The notes: generated from the letters alone by a model not told the origin. DNA of 64,000 nucleotides from an uncultured Flavobacteriaceae bacterium (GCA_913065125.1 CAJYAG010000003.1:1-64000), one strand, 5' to 3'; positions 54,824-63,984 are shown, numbered from the stretch's first letter. Numbers and translations are program-made.

Positions 54824-55568
54824 TTGGTGTTTCAATTTGTTCGCTTGTTTTACCAAAGCGTCGTTCTCTATTTTGATATTCAATTATTGCGTCAAAAAAA
54901 TCGCTTTTTCTAAAATCTGGCCAAAGTATATTTGTAAAATACAATTCGGCATATGCCATCTGCCAAAGCAAAAAATTACTGATGCGCTGCTCGCCACTTG
55001 TACGAATCATTAAATCAACATCGGGCAAATTAAATGTATATAAATGATTATTAATAACTTTTTCGTCAATTTCTTCTATTTGAAGTTCGTTATTAACAAC
55101 TTTTTTAGATATGTTTTTGATAGTATTAACAATTTCTTCTCTAGAACCATAACTTAATGCCATAGTTAAAGTTATTTTAGAATTGTTTTTAGTAATATCG
55201 ATAACTTCAGATAATACTTTTTGAGCATTGTCAGGCAAACTAGTAATGTCTCCAATAGCATTTACTTTAACACTGTTTTCTTGAAAAGTGGGCAATTCTT
55301 TTTTTAATGATGTAATTAAGAGTTTCATTAAAGCATTTACCTCCATTTTTGGGCGATTCCAATTTTCTGTAGAGAAAGCGTACAACGTAATTACTTTTAC
55401 ACCAATTTCTGCAGCTGCTTCTATAGATTCCCTTACTGCTGTTAAGGCATTTCTATGACCAAAAATACGTTCCATACCTTTACCTTTAGCCCAACGACCA
55501 TTACCGTCCATAATAACAGCAACATGTTGTGGTACTTTTTGTAAATTAATGTGTAGTTTTTTATCCAT
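54816..55568 (-). CDS. uppS: Undecaprenyl diphosphate synthase (isoprenyl transferase)
   Basis: The 250-residue cis-prenyltransferase has VAVIMDGNGRWA (catalytic Asp), GHRNALTAVRE, TLYAFSTENWNRP and the C-terminal RTSGEQRISNFLLWQMAYAE with the diphosphate-binding Arg. It makes the lipid carrier for peptidoglycan and O-antigen. Its 3' end overlaps bamA by 8 bases and DUF6089 precedes it by 3 bases, so the genes are co-transcribed. Confidence 0.97.
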   Translation of the reverse strand: MDKKLHINLQKVPQHVAVIMDGNGRWAKGKGMERIFGHRNALTAVRESIEAAAEIGVKVITLYAFSTENWNRPKMEVNALMKLLITSLKKELPTFQENSVKVNAIGDITSLPDNAQKVLSEVIDITKNNSKITLTMALSYGSREEIVNTIKNISKKVVNNELQIEEIDEKVINNHLYTFNLPDVDLMIRTSGEQRISNFLLWQMAYAELYFTNILWPDFRKSDFFDAIIEYQNRERRFGKTSEQIETPNE

Positions 55569-55571
55569 ATA

Positions 55572-56249
55572 TTATCTTAACTCTGCATAACAAGCTGGTC
55601 TTCCAAATGCGTATACTAATGAAATTCCAGTAAACATATACCAATCGTTAGAGTTTCCTCCAAAATTTAATGATGGAACGTTGCTTGTTGTATAATCTAA
55701 ATCATCAGTAAATGTATATCTTACTCTTGTTTCTAATGCAAATCCAATATTATCACTCAACTTTCCTTTAAACCCTAATCCAAACGGAATTGCATATGAA
55801 ATTTTAGTTTTTAAATTGTATTGTCCTGGAACAATCTCAGACTCAACACTATCATAACCTAATGCCGCAACTTCTAGTAAAATATAGGGTGTGTATATTT
55901 TATCTTCAGAAGTCATGTCATATTCAAAAAAATTATATTCAATTCCTACTGCTACTTCTTTTATAGAATTCTTAAAATTAAAATTCCTATTTACTCTAAC
56001 TAAATTTGATGATTTTGAATCATCTCCACTGATAGGTAAATAACTTAAAGTACCTCTTAAAGCAATTCTTGGATTTAAATTGTGTTTGTAAATAAGGCTT
56101 GCAGCAATGTTATTTGGATACATATAAGTAGTTCTTCCTACATCACCAACATAATTGCTTCCCCCGATAAACACTCCAATTTCATTTATTTGTGCCCATG
56201 AAATACTTGTGATACAAATAAATACTATTGCTAAAAGTTGTTTCTTCAT
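55572..56249 (-). CDS. DUF6089-family outer-membrane barrel protein
   Basis: The 225-residue precursor has a signal peptide ending near SWAQI. It has the family start IGVFIGGSNYVGDVGRTTYMYPN and alternating beta-strands with a final Arg instead of an aromatic. The C-terminal Cys (GRPACYAE) is conserved in the family as I remember it. It is probably an 8-10-stranded barrel. The gene sits between nadK and uppS in the order usual for flavobacteria. Confidence 0.83.
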   Translation of the reverse strand: MKKQLLAIVFICITSISWAQINEIGVFIGGSNYVGDVGRTTYMYPNNIAASLIYKHNLNPRIALRGTLSYLPISGDDSKSSNLVRVNRNFNFKNSIKEVAVGIEYNFFEYDMTSEDKIYTPYILLEVAALGYDSVESEIVPGQYNLKTKISYAIPFGLGFKGKLSDNIGFALETRVRYTFTDDLDYTTSNVPSLNFGGNSNDWYMFTGISLVYAFGRPACYAELR

Positions 56250-56266
56250 CTTAAAAAATAGCGTGC

Positions 56267-56274
56267 AAATATAG
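56267..56274 (-). promoter_or_regulatory. Promoter -7 box TATATTTG for the DUF6089-uppS-bamA unit
   Basis: The reverse complement of 56267-56274 reads TATATTTG, a TAnnTTTG box 18 bases before the ATG at 56249. It would drive DUF6089 and the genes after it. Confidence 0.55.
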
Positions 56275-56354
56275 TTAATTCAATTTGCTTTATAAAGTTA
56301 ATAACTTGTCTTTTTTGAATAACTATTATTTTAAGGAAATATTGTAGTCTGTAA

Positions 56355-57254
56355 TTAATGTTTTAAGTTGTTTCTAGTGTCTTCTCCCCACAATAATTTA
56401 CTTCTTAATGTTTTTAAGAACGATTGATTGGTAAGCGCAATCGTTTTAATAGTGAAAGCTGCTTTTTCGATAAAAATTTGAGTGTCCTCATTGATGGTTG
56501 CAATTCTAGAATCTAAAGACATTAAAAAGGTATCTTCTCTACCACTTACTTCTAGTTTAATTTTTGTGTTTTCCGAAATCACTAAAGGTCTAGCGTTTAG
56601 ATTATGCGGTGCAATTGGTGTAATAACTAAACTTTTAGAATCTGGCAAAACAACGGGCCCGTTACAGCTTAAAGAATACCCGGTTGACCCTGTTGGGGTT
56701 GAAACAATTAATCCGTCAGCCCAATAATTTGTTAAGTACTCTTCGTCTAAAAATGTTTTTACTCCAATCATAGAGGTAGTGTTTTTTCTAGCAACAGTAA
56801 CTTCGTTTAGGGCGAAATTAATTTCAGAAAGCTCTTCTGTTTTCGGGGTTGTTTTTACACTTAAAAGTGTTCTTTCTTGAATTTTGTATTCTTCAAGTAA
56901 TAATAATTCTACAGCTTGGTTAATTTCTTCTTTTTGGATGGTTGCTAAAAAACCAAGTCTACCCGTATTAATTCCCAATACAGGAATATTTAAATTACGT
57001 ATATACGTTATAGATCTTAATATAGTTCCGTCTCCGCCAATTGTAAAAAATAAATCAAACGAGTTGTTTAAATCATTAAAATGAGAAAATGTTGGATACT
57101 TTTTTGGTAGTAAATTTTCTTTCTGAAAAAGATCATAAAACTCTTTTTCAAAGAAAACAACGATTTTTTTTTCTTGCAAAACGTCAATCAATAACAATAC
57201 TTCATTAATTGAGTTTGTATTGTAAGACTGACCGTAAATTGCTACTTTTTTCAT
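56355..57254 (-). CDS. nadK: NAD kinase
   Basis: The 299-residue enzyme phosphorylates NAD+ to NADP+. It shows TIGGDGTILRS, GINTGRLGFLA, the NEVTVAR motif and ADGLIVSTPTGSTGYSLSCNGPV, with the PIAPHNLNARPLVI C-terminal region. The length is normal. It lies 3 bases downstream of the CBS gene, so they form an operon. Confidence 0.97.
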   Translation of the reverse strand: MKKVAIYGQSYNTNSINEVLLLIDVLQEKKIVVFFEKEFYDLFQKENLLPKKYPTFSHFNDLNNSFDLFFTIGGDGTILRSITYIRNLNIPVLGINTGRLGFLATIQKEEINQAVELLLLEEYKIQERTLLSVKTTPKTEELSEINFALNEVTVARKNTTSMIGVKTFLDEEYLTNYWADGLIVSTPTGSTGYSLSCNGPVVLPDSKSLVITPIAPHNLNARPLVISENTKIKLEVSGREDTFLMSLDSRIATINEDTQIFIEKAAFTIKTIALTNQSFLKTLRSKLLWGEDTRNNLKH

Positions 57255-57257
57255 TGA

Positions 57258-57914
57258 CTAGGTATTTAAGAATTTTTGTAGATAATCTGATCTATTTTTT
57301 AATTCTTCCAAATAAATATCATCTTTATGCTCGCTAATAATAGTGTAATCATAACGTCTAAAAGTTTGAATAATTTCATTTATTTCTTGTGATGAAATTT
57401 TAAGTGTAACTTCTACTTTGTCGCTAGATCTTTTCGATTCGAAACCGCCTAAAACAATTCCGTTGTTGGACTCAATTATTTGAGAAACTTCGCTCATCGT
57501 ATAGTCTTTCGTGCTTTTTTCAATGACCAAAACAATGCCTTCAGCATTTAAAAATGGTGTTTGAGAAAATTCATCTAAAACATTATTAAGATCTAGGTAA
57601 CCAAGGTATTTTTGATTTGCAATTGCCGGAAGAATGTTTGTTTCATTATCCGCAAAAATCTTTAATACTTCTAGCAAAGATTCGTTGTTGTTTGTTTGAA
57701 AGTGTTCAAATATATCTACAGATTCTTTTAATAACTCTTCTTTATTTTCTATCGTTAAAACATCAGTTTGAGAAATGCAACCAACAAAATGTGCATTGTC
57801 TACAACCGGAATATGCGTAATTGGATAGGTTTCACAAAGTTTTAATGCTTCTTTAACTGTACTTTGCGTTGTTAAAGGCATAAAGTCGTTTAATATGTAT
57901 TCTGTAATATTCAT
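57258..57914 (-). CDS. CBS-domain protein
   Basis: The 218-residue soluble protein has a tandem CBS pair (about residues 1-130): FMPLTTQSTVKEALKLCETYPITHIPVVDNAHFVGCISQTDVLTI then NNESLLEVLKIFADNETNILPAI. A C-terminal ACT-like or DUF region follows (about residues 150-215). CBS modules bind adenine nucleotides and could sense AMP or ATP near NAD kinase, which is inference. It is first of the CBS-nadK pair and divergent from pdxJ. Confidence 0.88.
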   Translation of the reverse strand: MNITEYILNDFMPLTTQSTVKEALKLCETYPITHIPVVDNAHFVGCISQTDVLTIENKEELLKESVDIFEHFQTNNNESLLEVLKIFADNETNILPAIANQKYLGYLDLNNVLDEFSQTPFLNAEGIVLVIEKSTKDYTMSEVSQIIESNNGIVLGGFESKRSSDKVEVTLKISSQEINEIIQTFRRYDYTIISEHKDDIYLEELKNRSDYLQKFLNT

Positions 57915-57962
57915 GCGATACGAATATAAGATAAAAAGGCTAATAATTTTTGATGAAATCTG

Positions 57963-57970
57963 TACTTTTG
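57963..57970 (+). promoter_or_regulatory. Promoter -7 box TACTTTTG for pdxJ
   Basis: TACTTTTG matches TAnnTTTG and lies 17 bases before the pdxJ ATG. A TTTG is present at 57949-57952, but only 10 bases upstream, too short for a -33 box. Confidence 0.5.
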
Positions 57971-57987
57971 TGGTTTAATTTTAGAAG

Positions 57988-58710
57988 ATGACAAAGTTAA
58001 GTGTAAATGTAAATAAAATTGCTACGTTGCGTAATTCTCGTGGTGGAGATGTTCCAAATCTTATAAAAGTTGCTGGCGATATCGAATCTTTTGGTGCAGA
58101 AGGGATTACCATTCATCCAAGACCAGATGAGCGTCATATTCGCTACCAAGACGCGTATGATTTAAAAGAAATTGTAAAAACAGAATTCAATATTGAAGGA
58201 AATCCGATTCCGAAATTTATGGAAATGGTGTTGAAAATAAAACCAACACAAGTAACGTTGGTTCCTGATAGTGTTGATACATTGACTTCAAATGCGGGTT
58301 GGGATACCATAAAAAATCAATCTTTTTTACAAGAAGTAATTTCTGAGTTTAAAAATGCAGGAATTAGAACTTCAATTTTTATTGATACAGATTTAAAATT
58401 GATTGAAGCAGCTGCAAAAACAGGAGCAGACCGAATAGAATTGTACACAGAAGAATTTGCTACTCAGTTTGAATTAGGTAATAAAAATGCTATAAAACCA
58501 TATACAGAAGCTGCAATTTTAGCAAATAACTTAGGTTTAGGAATTAATGCAGGACATGATTTAAGTTTAGAAAATATTCAGTTTTTTAAAGAGAATATTC
58601 CGAATTTAGCAGAAGTTTCTATTGGTCACGCGCTAATTTCTGAGTCTTTGTATTTAGGATTAGAAAATGTGGTAAATATGTATTTACTCAGATTAAAGGC
58701 AAAAGGCTAA
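57988..58710 (+). CDS. pdxJ: Pyridoxine 5'-phosphate synthase
   Basis: The 240-residue enzyme makes PNP in the DXP-dependent vitamin B6 route. It opens with [17 protein letters not shown] and has [27 protein letters not shown] and [13 protein letters not shown], with the catalytic Glu in the middle. The last four codons (KAKG) and the stop fall in a low-complexity repeat; the sequence-conserved part ends at about LLRL. The frame is otherwise normal. Confidence 0.97.
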   Translation: MTKLSVNVNKIATLRNSRGGDVPNLIKVAGDIESFGAEGITIHPRPDERHIRYQDAYDLKEIVKTEFNIEGNPIPKFMEMVLKIKPTQVTLVPDSVDTLTSNAGWDTIKNQSFLQEVISEFKNAGIRTSIFIDTDLKLIEAAAKTGADRIELYTEEFATQFELGNKNAIKPYTEAAILANNLGLGINAGHDLSLENIQFFKENIPNLAEVSIGHALISESLYLGLENVVNMYLLRLKAKG

Positions 58711-58754
58711 AGGCTAGGGGCTAAAGGCAAAAGGCTAAAGGCAAAAGGCAAAAG
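58694..58754 (+). repeat. AAAGGC/AAAGGCT tandem low-complexity repeat
   Basis: Seven or eight imperfect 6-8-base units of AAAGGC, AAAGGCT and AGGGGCT run from the pdxJ C-terminal codons into the intergenic gap. The stop codon TAA of pdxJ lies inside a unit. Repeats of this type are common between flavobacterial genes. Confidence 0.75.
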
Positions 58755-58771
58755 TAGAAAGGATAATATCT

Positions 58772-58795
58772 GGTCGAGCGGAGTAGAGACCTCTT
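58772..58795. repeat. Intergenic GTCGAGCGGAGT...GACC repeat element
   Basis: GGTC (58772-58775) and GACC (58788-58791) bracket the core TCGAGCGGAGTAGAGA. It is the uninterrupted form of the element at 61779-61828 (13 of 16 bases identical on the right arm). The function is unknown; it resembles REP elements. Confidence 0.6.
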
Positions 58796-58827
58796 TAACA
58801 ATTCAAAACTCTAACAATCTAAAAGAG

Positions 58828-59604
58828 ATGTCAAAAAAACAAATATTACATTCTAGAATCCTTGGAGAAGGACAACCGTTGTTAATTTTACACGGTTATT
58901 TTGGCAATGGCGATAATTGGAAATCGATAGGGATTAAATTGTCAGACACTTTTCAGGTTCATTTGATAGATCAAAGAAATCACGGTCGTAGTTTTCATGC
59001 AGATGCATTTGACTATGAATTAATGGTAGAAGATGTACGCAATTATATAGAGCATTATCAATTAGAAAAAGTACATCTTTTAGGGCATTCTATGGGCGGA
59101 AAAACAGTAATGCTTTTTGCAGTTGAATACCCAGAATTAGTAGATAAATTAATGGTTGCAGACATTTCTCCGAGAATGTATAAACCACATCATCAAGATA
59201 TTTTAGACGCTTTAAATTCTATTGATTTTACAAAGCAAACTTCAAGAGCTTTGGTGGATGAAAAACTTGCAGAAAAGATTCCAGAAGTCGGAGTTCGTCA
59301 ATTTTTAGCACAAAATATTTATTGGAAAGAAAAAGGAAAATTAGACTTCCGTTTCAACTTGCCTTCTTTAACAGAAAACAATCATGAAATTGGTGCAGCT
59401 TTGCCTTCTTTTACCATTTTTGATGGAGAAACTTTGTTTTTAAAAGGAGAAAATTCTGGGTATATAACTTCAAGAGAAGAGTCAATAATTAATGCGCATT
59501 TTCCGAATCATAAAATTGTAACCATAAAAAATGCAGGACATTGGTTGCATGCCGAAAATCCAACAGATTTTTTAACGGCTGTTGAAAGTTTTCTAAAACG
59601 ATAA
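58828..59604 (+). CDS. Alpha/beta hydrolase (YbfF-like esterase)
   Basis: The 258-residue soluble serine hydrolase has the oxyanion motif LHGYFGNGDNW, the IDQRNHGRS motif, a GHSMGGK nucleophile elbow (catalytic Ser), an Asp near the SPR/IDFT region and the His in NAGHWLHAENP. This matches the YbfF/ABHD11 group, which cleaves short thioesters or acyl-esters. It stands between two repeat-rich gaps, and no signal peptide is present. It is separated from pdxJ by the 117-base repeat region. Confidence 0.9.
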   Translation: MSKKQILHSRILGEGQPLLILHGYFGNGDNWKSIGIKLSDTFQVHLIDQRNHGRSFHADAFDYELMVEDVRNYIEHYQLEKVHLLGHSMGGKTVMLFAVEYPELVDKLMVADISPRMYKPHHQDILDALNSIDFTKQTSRALVDEKLAEKIPEVGVRQFLAQNIYWKEKGKLDFRFNLPSLTENNHEIGAALPSFTIFDGETLFLKGENSGYITSREESIINAHFPNHKIVTIKNAGHWLHAENPTDFLTAVESFLKR

Positions 59605-59615
59605 AAGTAAAAATA

Positions 59616-59843
59616 TTATTGTCTCGGTCTGTAAATTGCTCCAGTCGCAAAATCAACAATTGTTCCAGGTAAAAATAATATAATATCAGCAATTAAAGCG
59701 ATAACTCTAACTTCTCTTTGAGGTTGTCCTGGTGCAGGTTTTGTTTTTTGATATTCTGTAACTGGGCCACCAAGAAGCGTAGCGCAACCTGTCATAGATA
59801 ATGCTAAAAAGCAAATAAGTGTAATCTGAACTATTTTTTTCAT
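59616..59843 (-). CDS. Small lipoprotein
   Basis: The 75-residue precursor has a lipobox SMTGC and a hydrophobic segment ALIADIILFLPGTIVDFATGAIY near the C-terminus. It resembles small Rz1-like or YceK-like lipoproteins only in general features (a lipobox with GGPVTEYQKT after it). The function is unknown. It is convergent with the esterase gene, 11 bases apart. Confidence 0.7.
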   Translation of the reverse strand: MKKIVQITLICFLALSMTGCATLLGGPVTEYQKTKPAPGQPQREVRVIALIADIILFLPGTIVDFATGAIYRPRQ

Positions 59844-59995
59844 AATATGAGTTTAGTGCAAAGTACAACCTTATCGTTAAAAAACTGACAGAATGTTTCA
59901 TTTTTATAACTTAGTAAAAAAATAGCTGCCTTTTTATCAGTAAAACGGCTTTGGCTAGATTTTAGCATAACTCATTTAAATTAAAACAGTTAAAA

Positions 59996-60346
59996 ATGAA
60001 TTTTCTTCTAAAAGTATTACTTACAGCAATGGCTGTTTTTGTATTAGCAGCAATTTTACCCGGAGTAGAAGTTGCCAATTATGTAACAGCAATTTGGGTT
60101 GCTTTTGCAATAGCCGTATTAAACATGTTTGTTCGTCCGCTTTTGATCTTTTTTACACTGCCAGCAACTATAGTAACGCTTGGCTTATTTTTGTTTGTCA
60201 TAAATGCAATCATCATTTTACTAGCGGCTAATTTGGTTGGCGGATTTTTAGTGTCGAGTTTTTTCTCTGCATTATTGTTTAGTATTTTGCTTTCTGTATT
60301 TAGATCGGCATTATTTAAATTGATAAAAGACGAAAAAGGAGAATAA
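59996..60346 (+). CDS. Phage-holin-superfamily-IV-like membrane protein
   Basis: The 116-residue protein has about four TM helices (about residues 5-22, 29-47, 53-75 and 80-100), rich in Ala/Leu/Val. The sequence AIAVLNMFVRPLLIFFTLPATIVTLGLFLFVINAI is typical of the small family (PF04020) found in many chromosomes. No phage genes are nearby, so the holin name reflects homology only. The charged tail is cytoplasmic. Confidence 0.85.
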   Translation: MNFLLKVLLTAMAVFVLAAILPGVEVANYVTAIWVAFAIAVLNMFVRPLLIFFTLPATIVTLGLFLFVINAIIILLAANLVGGFLVSSFFSALLFSILLSVFRSALFKLIKDEKGE

Positions 60347-60377
60347 AGAATATAACTGAAATTGAAGTGTTTAAACC

Positions 60378-60408
60378 TTTGCAGAGTTGGTAAAAATCAC
60401 TAATTTTG
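60378..60408 (+). promoter_or_regulatory. Promoter of tig (TTTG-N19-TAATTTTG)
   Basis: TTTG at 60378-60381 and TAATTTTG at 60401-60408 are spaced 19 bases apart, a full Bacteroidota promoter 31 bases before the tig ATG. Confidence 0.85.
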
Positions 60409-60439
60409 CAGCCAATTTTTTAAGAATATAATTGATATT

Positions 60440-61762
60440 ATGAATATTACCAAAGAAAACGTAGATGCATTAAATGCAGTTGTTAAAGTTGATATTGTTG
60501 CAGAAGACTATCAAACTAAAGTAACAGAAGTATTACAAGATTACCGTAAAAAAGCAGACATTCCTGGATTTAGAAAAGGGCATGTGCCAATGGGAATGGT
60601 AAAAAAACAATACGGAAAATCTATCATGATAGATGAAGTTAACAAATTGCTACAAGAATCTTTAAATAAATTCTTAACAGAAGAAAAACTTGATATATTA
60701 GGAAATCCATTGCCTAGAGTACAAGATGATTTTTCTTGGGATACAGAAACTTTTTCTTTTGAATTCGAATTAGGCTTAGCTCCAGAATTCACAGTAGATT
60801 TATCTGCAAAAAAGAAAATCACACAATATAATATTGTTGCAGATGATGCTTTAATTGATAAAGAAGTAGAAAATTTACAATCTCGATACGGAAAAATGAA
60901 TGCTGTTGATACTGTAACAGAAGAAGCAAACGTAACCGGAACTTTTGTAAACGAAGAAAAAGAAATCAATAAAAAAACTACGATTTCTTTAGCTGATCTT
61001 AAAGGGAAACCAAACTTAAAAAAGTTTGTGGGTGCTAAAGTTGGTGATGTTTTAGAATTAAAGACAAAAGGATTGTTTTCTGACGATCATAAATTAGAAG
61101 GAGCATTAGGTTTATCTCACGATGATATTCACGGTTTAGATATTAAAGTTTCTTTTACTATTGAAGAAATTACTGTAACAGAATTGGCAGATTTAGATCA
61201 AGAATTGTTTGATAAACTGTTTCCAAATGGTGATGTAAAATCTGTTACAGAAGTAAGAAACAGAATTAAAGAAGATGCAGAAAAGCAATTTTTAGCGCAA
61301 GGAGATCAACAATTATTAAATGCGGTGACAGAATATTTAGTAGAAAATACAAAGTTCGATTTACCTTCAGCTTTTTTACAAAAATGGTTGGCAACTGCAG
61401 GAGAAAAAGAAATGACTGCTGAAGAAGCTGCTGAAGAATATGCAAAATCAGAAAAAGGATTGCGTTATCAATTAATCGAAGGAAAGATTATGAAAGATAA
61501 CGACATCAAATTAGATTATGCAGAATTGGTAGAGTATGCAAAAGGATTTATCAGAACGCAAATGGCACAATTCGGGAATATGAATCCAGAAGAAAAAGAA
61601 TTGGACGATATTGCTGCAAGAATCTTAGGAAACCAAGACGAAGCAAAACGTTTACAAGAGCAATTAATTTCACATAAATTGTTGACTTTCTATAAAGATA
61701 ACATCACATTTAAAACAAAAGAAGTTACTTACGAAGACTTTATCAAAGAGGTTTATAAGTAA
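60440..61762 (+). CDS. tig: Trigger factor
   Basis: The 440-residue ribosome-bound chaperone has the ribosome-binding N-domain (the tail signature FRKGHVPMGMVKKQYG, with GFRKG), a divergent PPIase-like middle domain (about residues 150-235) and a helical C-domain rich in Glu (EEAAEEYAKSEKGLRY, AKGFIRTQMAQFG). The length is close to the usual 430-450. It starts the tig-clpP-clpX block, with a strong promoter of its own and a terminator after the repeat. Confidence 0.95.
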   Translation: MNITKENVDALNAVVKVDIVAEDYQTKVTEVLQDYRKKADIPGFRKGHVPMGMVKKQYGKSIMIDEVNKLLQESLNKFLTEEKLDILGNPLPRVQDDFSWDTETFSFEFELGLAPEFTVDLSAKKKITQYNIVADDALIDKEVENLQSRYGKMNAVDTVTEEANVTGTFVNEEKEINKKTTISLADLKGKPNLKKFVGAKVGDVLELKTKGLFSDDHKLEGALGLSHDDIHGLDIKVSFTIEEITVTELADLDQELFDKLFPNGDVKSVTEVRNRIKEDAEKQFLAQGDQQLLNAVTEYLVENTKFDLPSAFLQKWLATAGEKEMTAEEAAEEYAKSEKGLRYQLIEGKIMKDNDIKLDYAELVEYAKGFIRTQMAQFGNMNPEEKELDDIAARILGNQDEAKRLQEQLISHKLLTFYKDNITFKTKEVTYEDFIKEVYK

Positions 61763-61778
61763 CAGCTTGTAAAAAAAA

Positions 61779-61828
61779 TGTCATTTCGAGCCCTGCCTGC
61801 GGCAGGCAGGCGGAGTCGAGAAATCTCA
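61779..61828. repeat. Composite palindromic repeat downstream of tig
   Basis: TCATTTCGAG (61781-61790) and CGGAGTCGAGAAATCT (61811-61826) are the arms of a flavobacterial repeat whose uninterrupted relative is at 58772-58795. They are split by CCTGCCTGC (61792-61800) plus GCAGGCAGG (61802-61810), a 9-bp perfect palindrome with one central base, like the alaS element. Confidence 0.75.
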
Positions 61829-61854
61829 TTTTTAAATAAAAAATCAAGAATATC

Positions 61855-61887
61855 AAAAACTCCTTTACTAATTAAAGGAGTTTTTTT
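61855..61887 (+). terminator. Rho-independent terminator of tig
   Basis: CTCCTTTA (61860-61867) pairs with TAAAGGAG (61873-61880), extended by A5/T5, then seven T residues. It separates tig from clpP, so clpP needs its own promoter. Confidence 0.9.
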
Positions 61888-61964
61888 AGTCATCGACTGT
61901 AACAAAATAGTAGTAAAATAGTTCTTATATTTACAGTTCTAAACATTTAAAAAATAATCAGGAA

Positions 61965-62627
61965 ATGGATTACGGAAAAGAGTTCGAAAAATACGCAACA
62001 AAGCATCACGGAATTAGCAGTACACATCTAGGTAAAATAACAAGTAGTTTAACGCCATATATTATGGAAGAACGTCAAATGAACATTACTCAAATGGATG
62101 TTTTTTCTCGTTTAATGATGGATAGAATTATTTTTTTAGGAACAGGAATTAACGACCAAGTTGCCAATGTAATTCAAGCACAATTATTATTCTTAGAAAG
62201 TGTTGATGCATCCAAAGATATTTCTATTTACATCAATTCTCCAGGCGGAGGAGTGTATGCTGGATTGGGAATTTACGATACCATGCAATTTATAAAACCA
62301 GATGTAGCAACAATTTGTACAGGAATGGCAGCTTCTATGGGAGCCGTTTTAATGTGTGCAGGACAAAAAGGAAAACGTTCTGCATTGCCACATTCTAGAA
62401 TTATGATTCACCAACCTCTAGGTGGCGCACAAGGACAAGCATCAGACATTGAAATTACAACAAGAGAAATTTTAAAATTGAAAGATGAATTGTATGAAAT
62501 TATTGCAGATCATTCTGGGCAAACCATAGAAAAAGTAAACGCAGATTCTGATAGAGATTATTGGATGATTGCATCAGAAGCGAAAGAATATGGTATGATT
62601 GATGAAATTTTAACAAGAAAAAAATAA
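61965..62627 (+). CDS. clpP: ATP-dependent Clp protease proteolytic subunit
   Basis: The 220-residue serine protease has catalytic S124 (GMAASMGAV), H149 (RIMIHQP) and D198 (DRDYWM). [12 protein letters not shown] is the substrate loop. The N-terminal propeptide-like part and the length are normal. It forms the tetradecameric chamber that works with ClpX, encoded 58 bases downstream. No clear -7 box is seen, only TTATATTTA around 61925-61933. Confidence 0.98.
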   Translation: MDYGKEFEKYATKHHGISSTHLGKITSSLTPYIMEERQMNITQMDVFSRLMMDRIIFLGTGINDQVANVIQAQLLFLESVDASKDISIYINSPGGGVYAGLGIYDTMQFIKPDVATICTGMAASMGAVLMCAGQKGKRSALPHSRIMIHQPLGGAQGQASDIEITTREILKLKDELYEIIADHSGQTIEKVNADSDRDYWMIASEAKEYGMIDEILTRKK

Positions 62628-62634
62628 AGAAAAA

Positions 62635-62677
62635 GCCATCAGCTCTTAGCCTTTTGCTAATAGCTAACAGCCAAAAG
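62635..62677. repeat. Low-complexity intergenic repeat between clpP and clpX
   Basis: The stretch contains AGCTCTTAGCCTTTTGCTAA and TAGCTAACAGCCAAAAG, the reverse-complement flavour of the GCAAAAGGC/GGCTAA repeat at 58694-58754. It fills most of the 58-base clpP-clpX gap. Confidence 0.55.
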
Positions 62678-62685
62678 AAAACAAA

Positions 62686-63927
62686 ATGTCGAAAGAAGAA
62701 AATTTAGAATGTTCGTTTTGTGGACGTAAAAAAGCAGAAACTAATTTGTTAATTGCTGGTATTGATGCGCACATTTGTGATAAATGTATTGAGCAAGCAA
62801 CAGGTATTTTAGAAGAAGAAGTTACAGAGAAGCAAGCAAGCGGATTGTCTAAAGATTTAATGCTGAAAAAGCCAAAAGAAATCAAAGAGTTTTTAGATCA
62901 ATATATAATTGGTCAAACAGAAACTAAAAGATCCATGTCGGTTGCTGTTTACAATCACTATAAAAGGCTATTACAATCAAAATCTACTGAAGAAGATGAT
63001 GTAGAAATAGAAAAGAGTAATATCATTTTAGTTGGAGAAACTGGAACAGGAAAAACATTGGTTGCAAAAACGATTGCTAAAATGTTAAACGTGCCTTTTT
63101 CTATTGTAGATGCTACTGTTTTAACACAAGCTGGTTATGTTGGAGAAGATGTAGAAAGTATTTTAAGCAGATTATTGCAAGTTGCCGATTACGACGTAAC
63201 AAAAGCAGAAAGAGGAATTGTTTTTATTGATGAAATTGATAAAATTGCTCGTAAAGGAGACAATCCGTCAATTACTAGAGATGTTTCTGGTGAAGGCGTT
63301 CAACAAGCGTTGTTAAAATTATTAGAAGGTTCGGTTGTAAATGTTGCTCCAAAAGGAGGAAGAAAACATCCAGATCAAAAATTTATAGAAGTAAATACCA
63401 AAGATATTTTATTTATTGCTGGTGGAGCTTTTTCTGGAATCGATAGAATGATCAGCAAACGTTTAAACATGCAAGCCGTTGGATATTCTGCTTCTGTTGC
63501 AGAAGATAAAATTGATGAAGATAATTTACTGCAATACATCATTCCTTCCGATTTAAAAGCTTTTGGATTAATTCCAGAAATCATTGGTCGTTTACCTGTG
63601 TTGAGCTATATGAATCCATTAGATGCAAAAACGTTAAGAGCAATTTTAACAGAACCTAAAAATTCAATCATCAAACAATACACAAAGTTGTTTTCTATGG
63701 ATGATATTACATTCGAAATAGATGAAGAAGCATTAATGTATATTGTAGATAAAGCTGTAGAATACAAATTGGGCGCAAGAGGTTTGCGTTCGTTGTGTGA
63801 AGCAATTTTTACAGATGCCATGTTCGAGTTGCCAAGTTCTGATATTAAAGAATTTAAAGTAACAAAAGAATATGCAGAAAATAAATTAACAAAGACAGCA
63901 TTAAAGAAATTGAGTGTTGCTTCTTAA
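62686..63927 (+). CDS. clpX: ATP-dependent Clp protease ATP-binding subunit ClpX
   Basis: The 413-residue AAA+ unfoldase has an N-terminal zinc-binding domain with C9, C12, C31 and C34, Walker A GETGTGKT, Walker B FIDEIDK, sensor regions ([17 protein letters not shown]) and the GARGLRS sensor 2. It recognises tagged proteins and feeds them to ClpP. It follows clpP by 58 bases of repeat DNA and is followed by a terminator. Confidence 0.98.
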   Translation: MSKEENLECSFCGRKKAETNLLIAGIDAHICDKCIEQATGILEEEVTEKQASGLSKDLMLKKPKEIKEFLDQYIIGQTETKRSMSVAVYNHYKRLLQSKSTEEDDVEIEKSNIILVGETGTGKTLVAKTIAKMLNVPFSIVDATVLTQAGYVGEDVESILSRLLQVADYDVTKAERGIVFIDEIDKIARKGDNPSITRDVSGEGVQQALLKLLEGSVVNVAPKGGRKHPDQKFIEVNTKDILFIAGGAFSGIDRMISKRLNMQAVGYSASVAEDKIDEDNLLQYIIPSDLKAFGLIPEIIGRLPVLSYMNPLDAKTLRAILTEPKNSIIKQYTKLFSMDDITFEIDEEALMYIVDKAVEYKLGARGLRSLCEAIFTDAMFELPSSDIKEFKVTKEYAENKLTKTALKKLSVAS

Positions 63928-63945
63928 GAATAATTAAAATTAATT

Positions 63946-63983
63946 AAGACCTCATAAAAGATAACTTTGTGAGGTCTTTTTTT
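63946..63983 (+). terminator. Rho-independent terminator of clpX
   Basis: AAGACCTCA (63946-63954) pairs with TGAGGTCTT (63970-63978), with a 15-base loop and a run of seven T residues. It lies about 20 bases after the clpX stop. Confidence 0.88.
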
Positions 63984-63984
63984 A

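Noticed and set aside
58694..58754. Possible CRISPR array
   Set aside because: The units are 6-8 bases with no spacers of regular length; it is a simple tandem repeat.
59996..60346. Prophage remnant, given the holin-like protein
   Set aside because: No integrase, capsid or lysis genes are near, and PF04020 proteins are common chromosomal genes.
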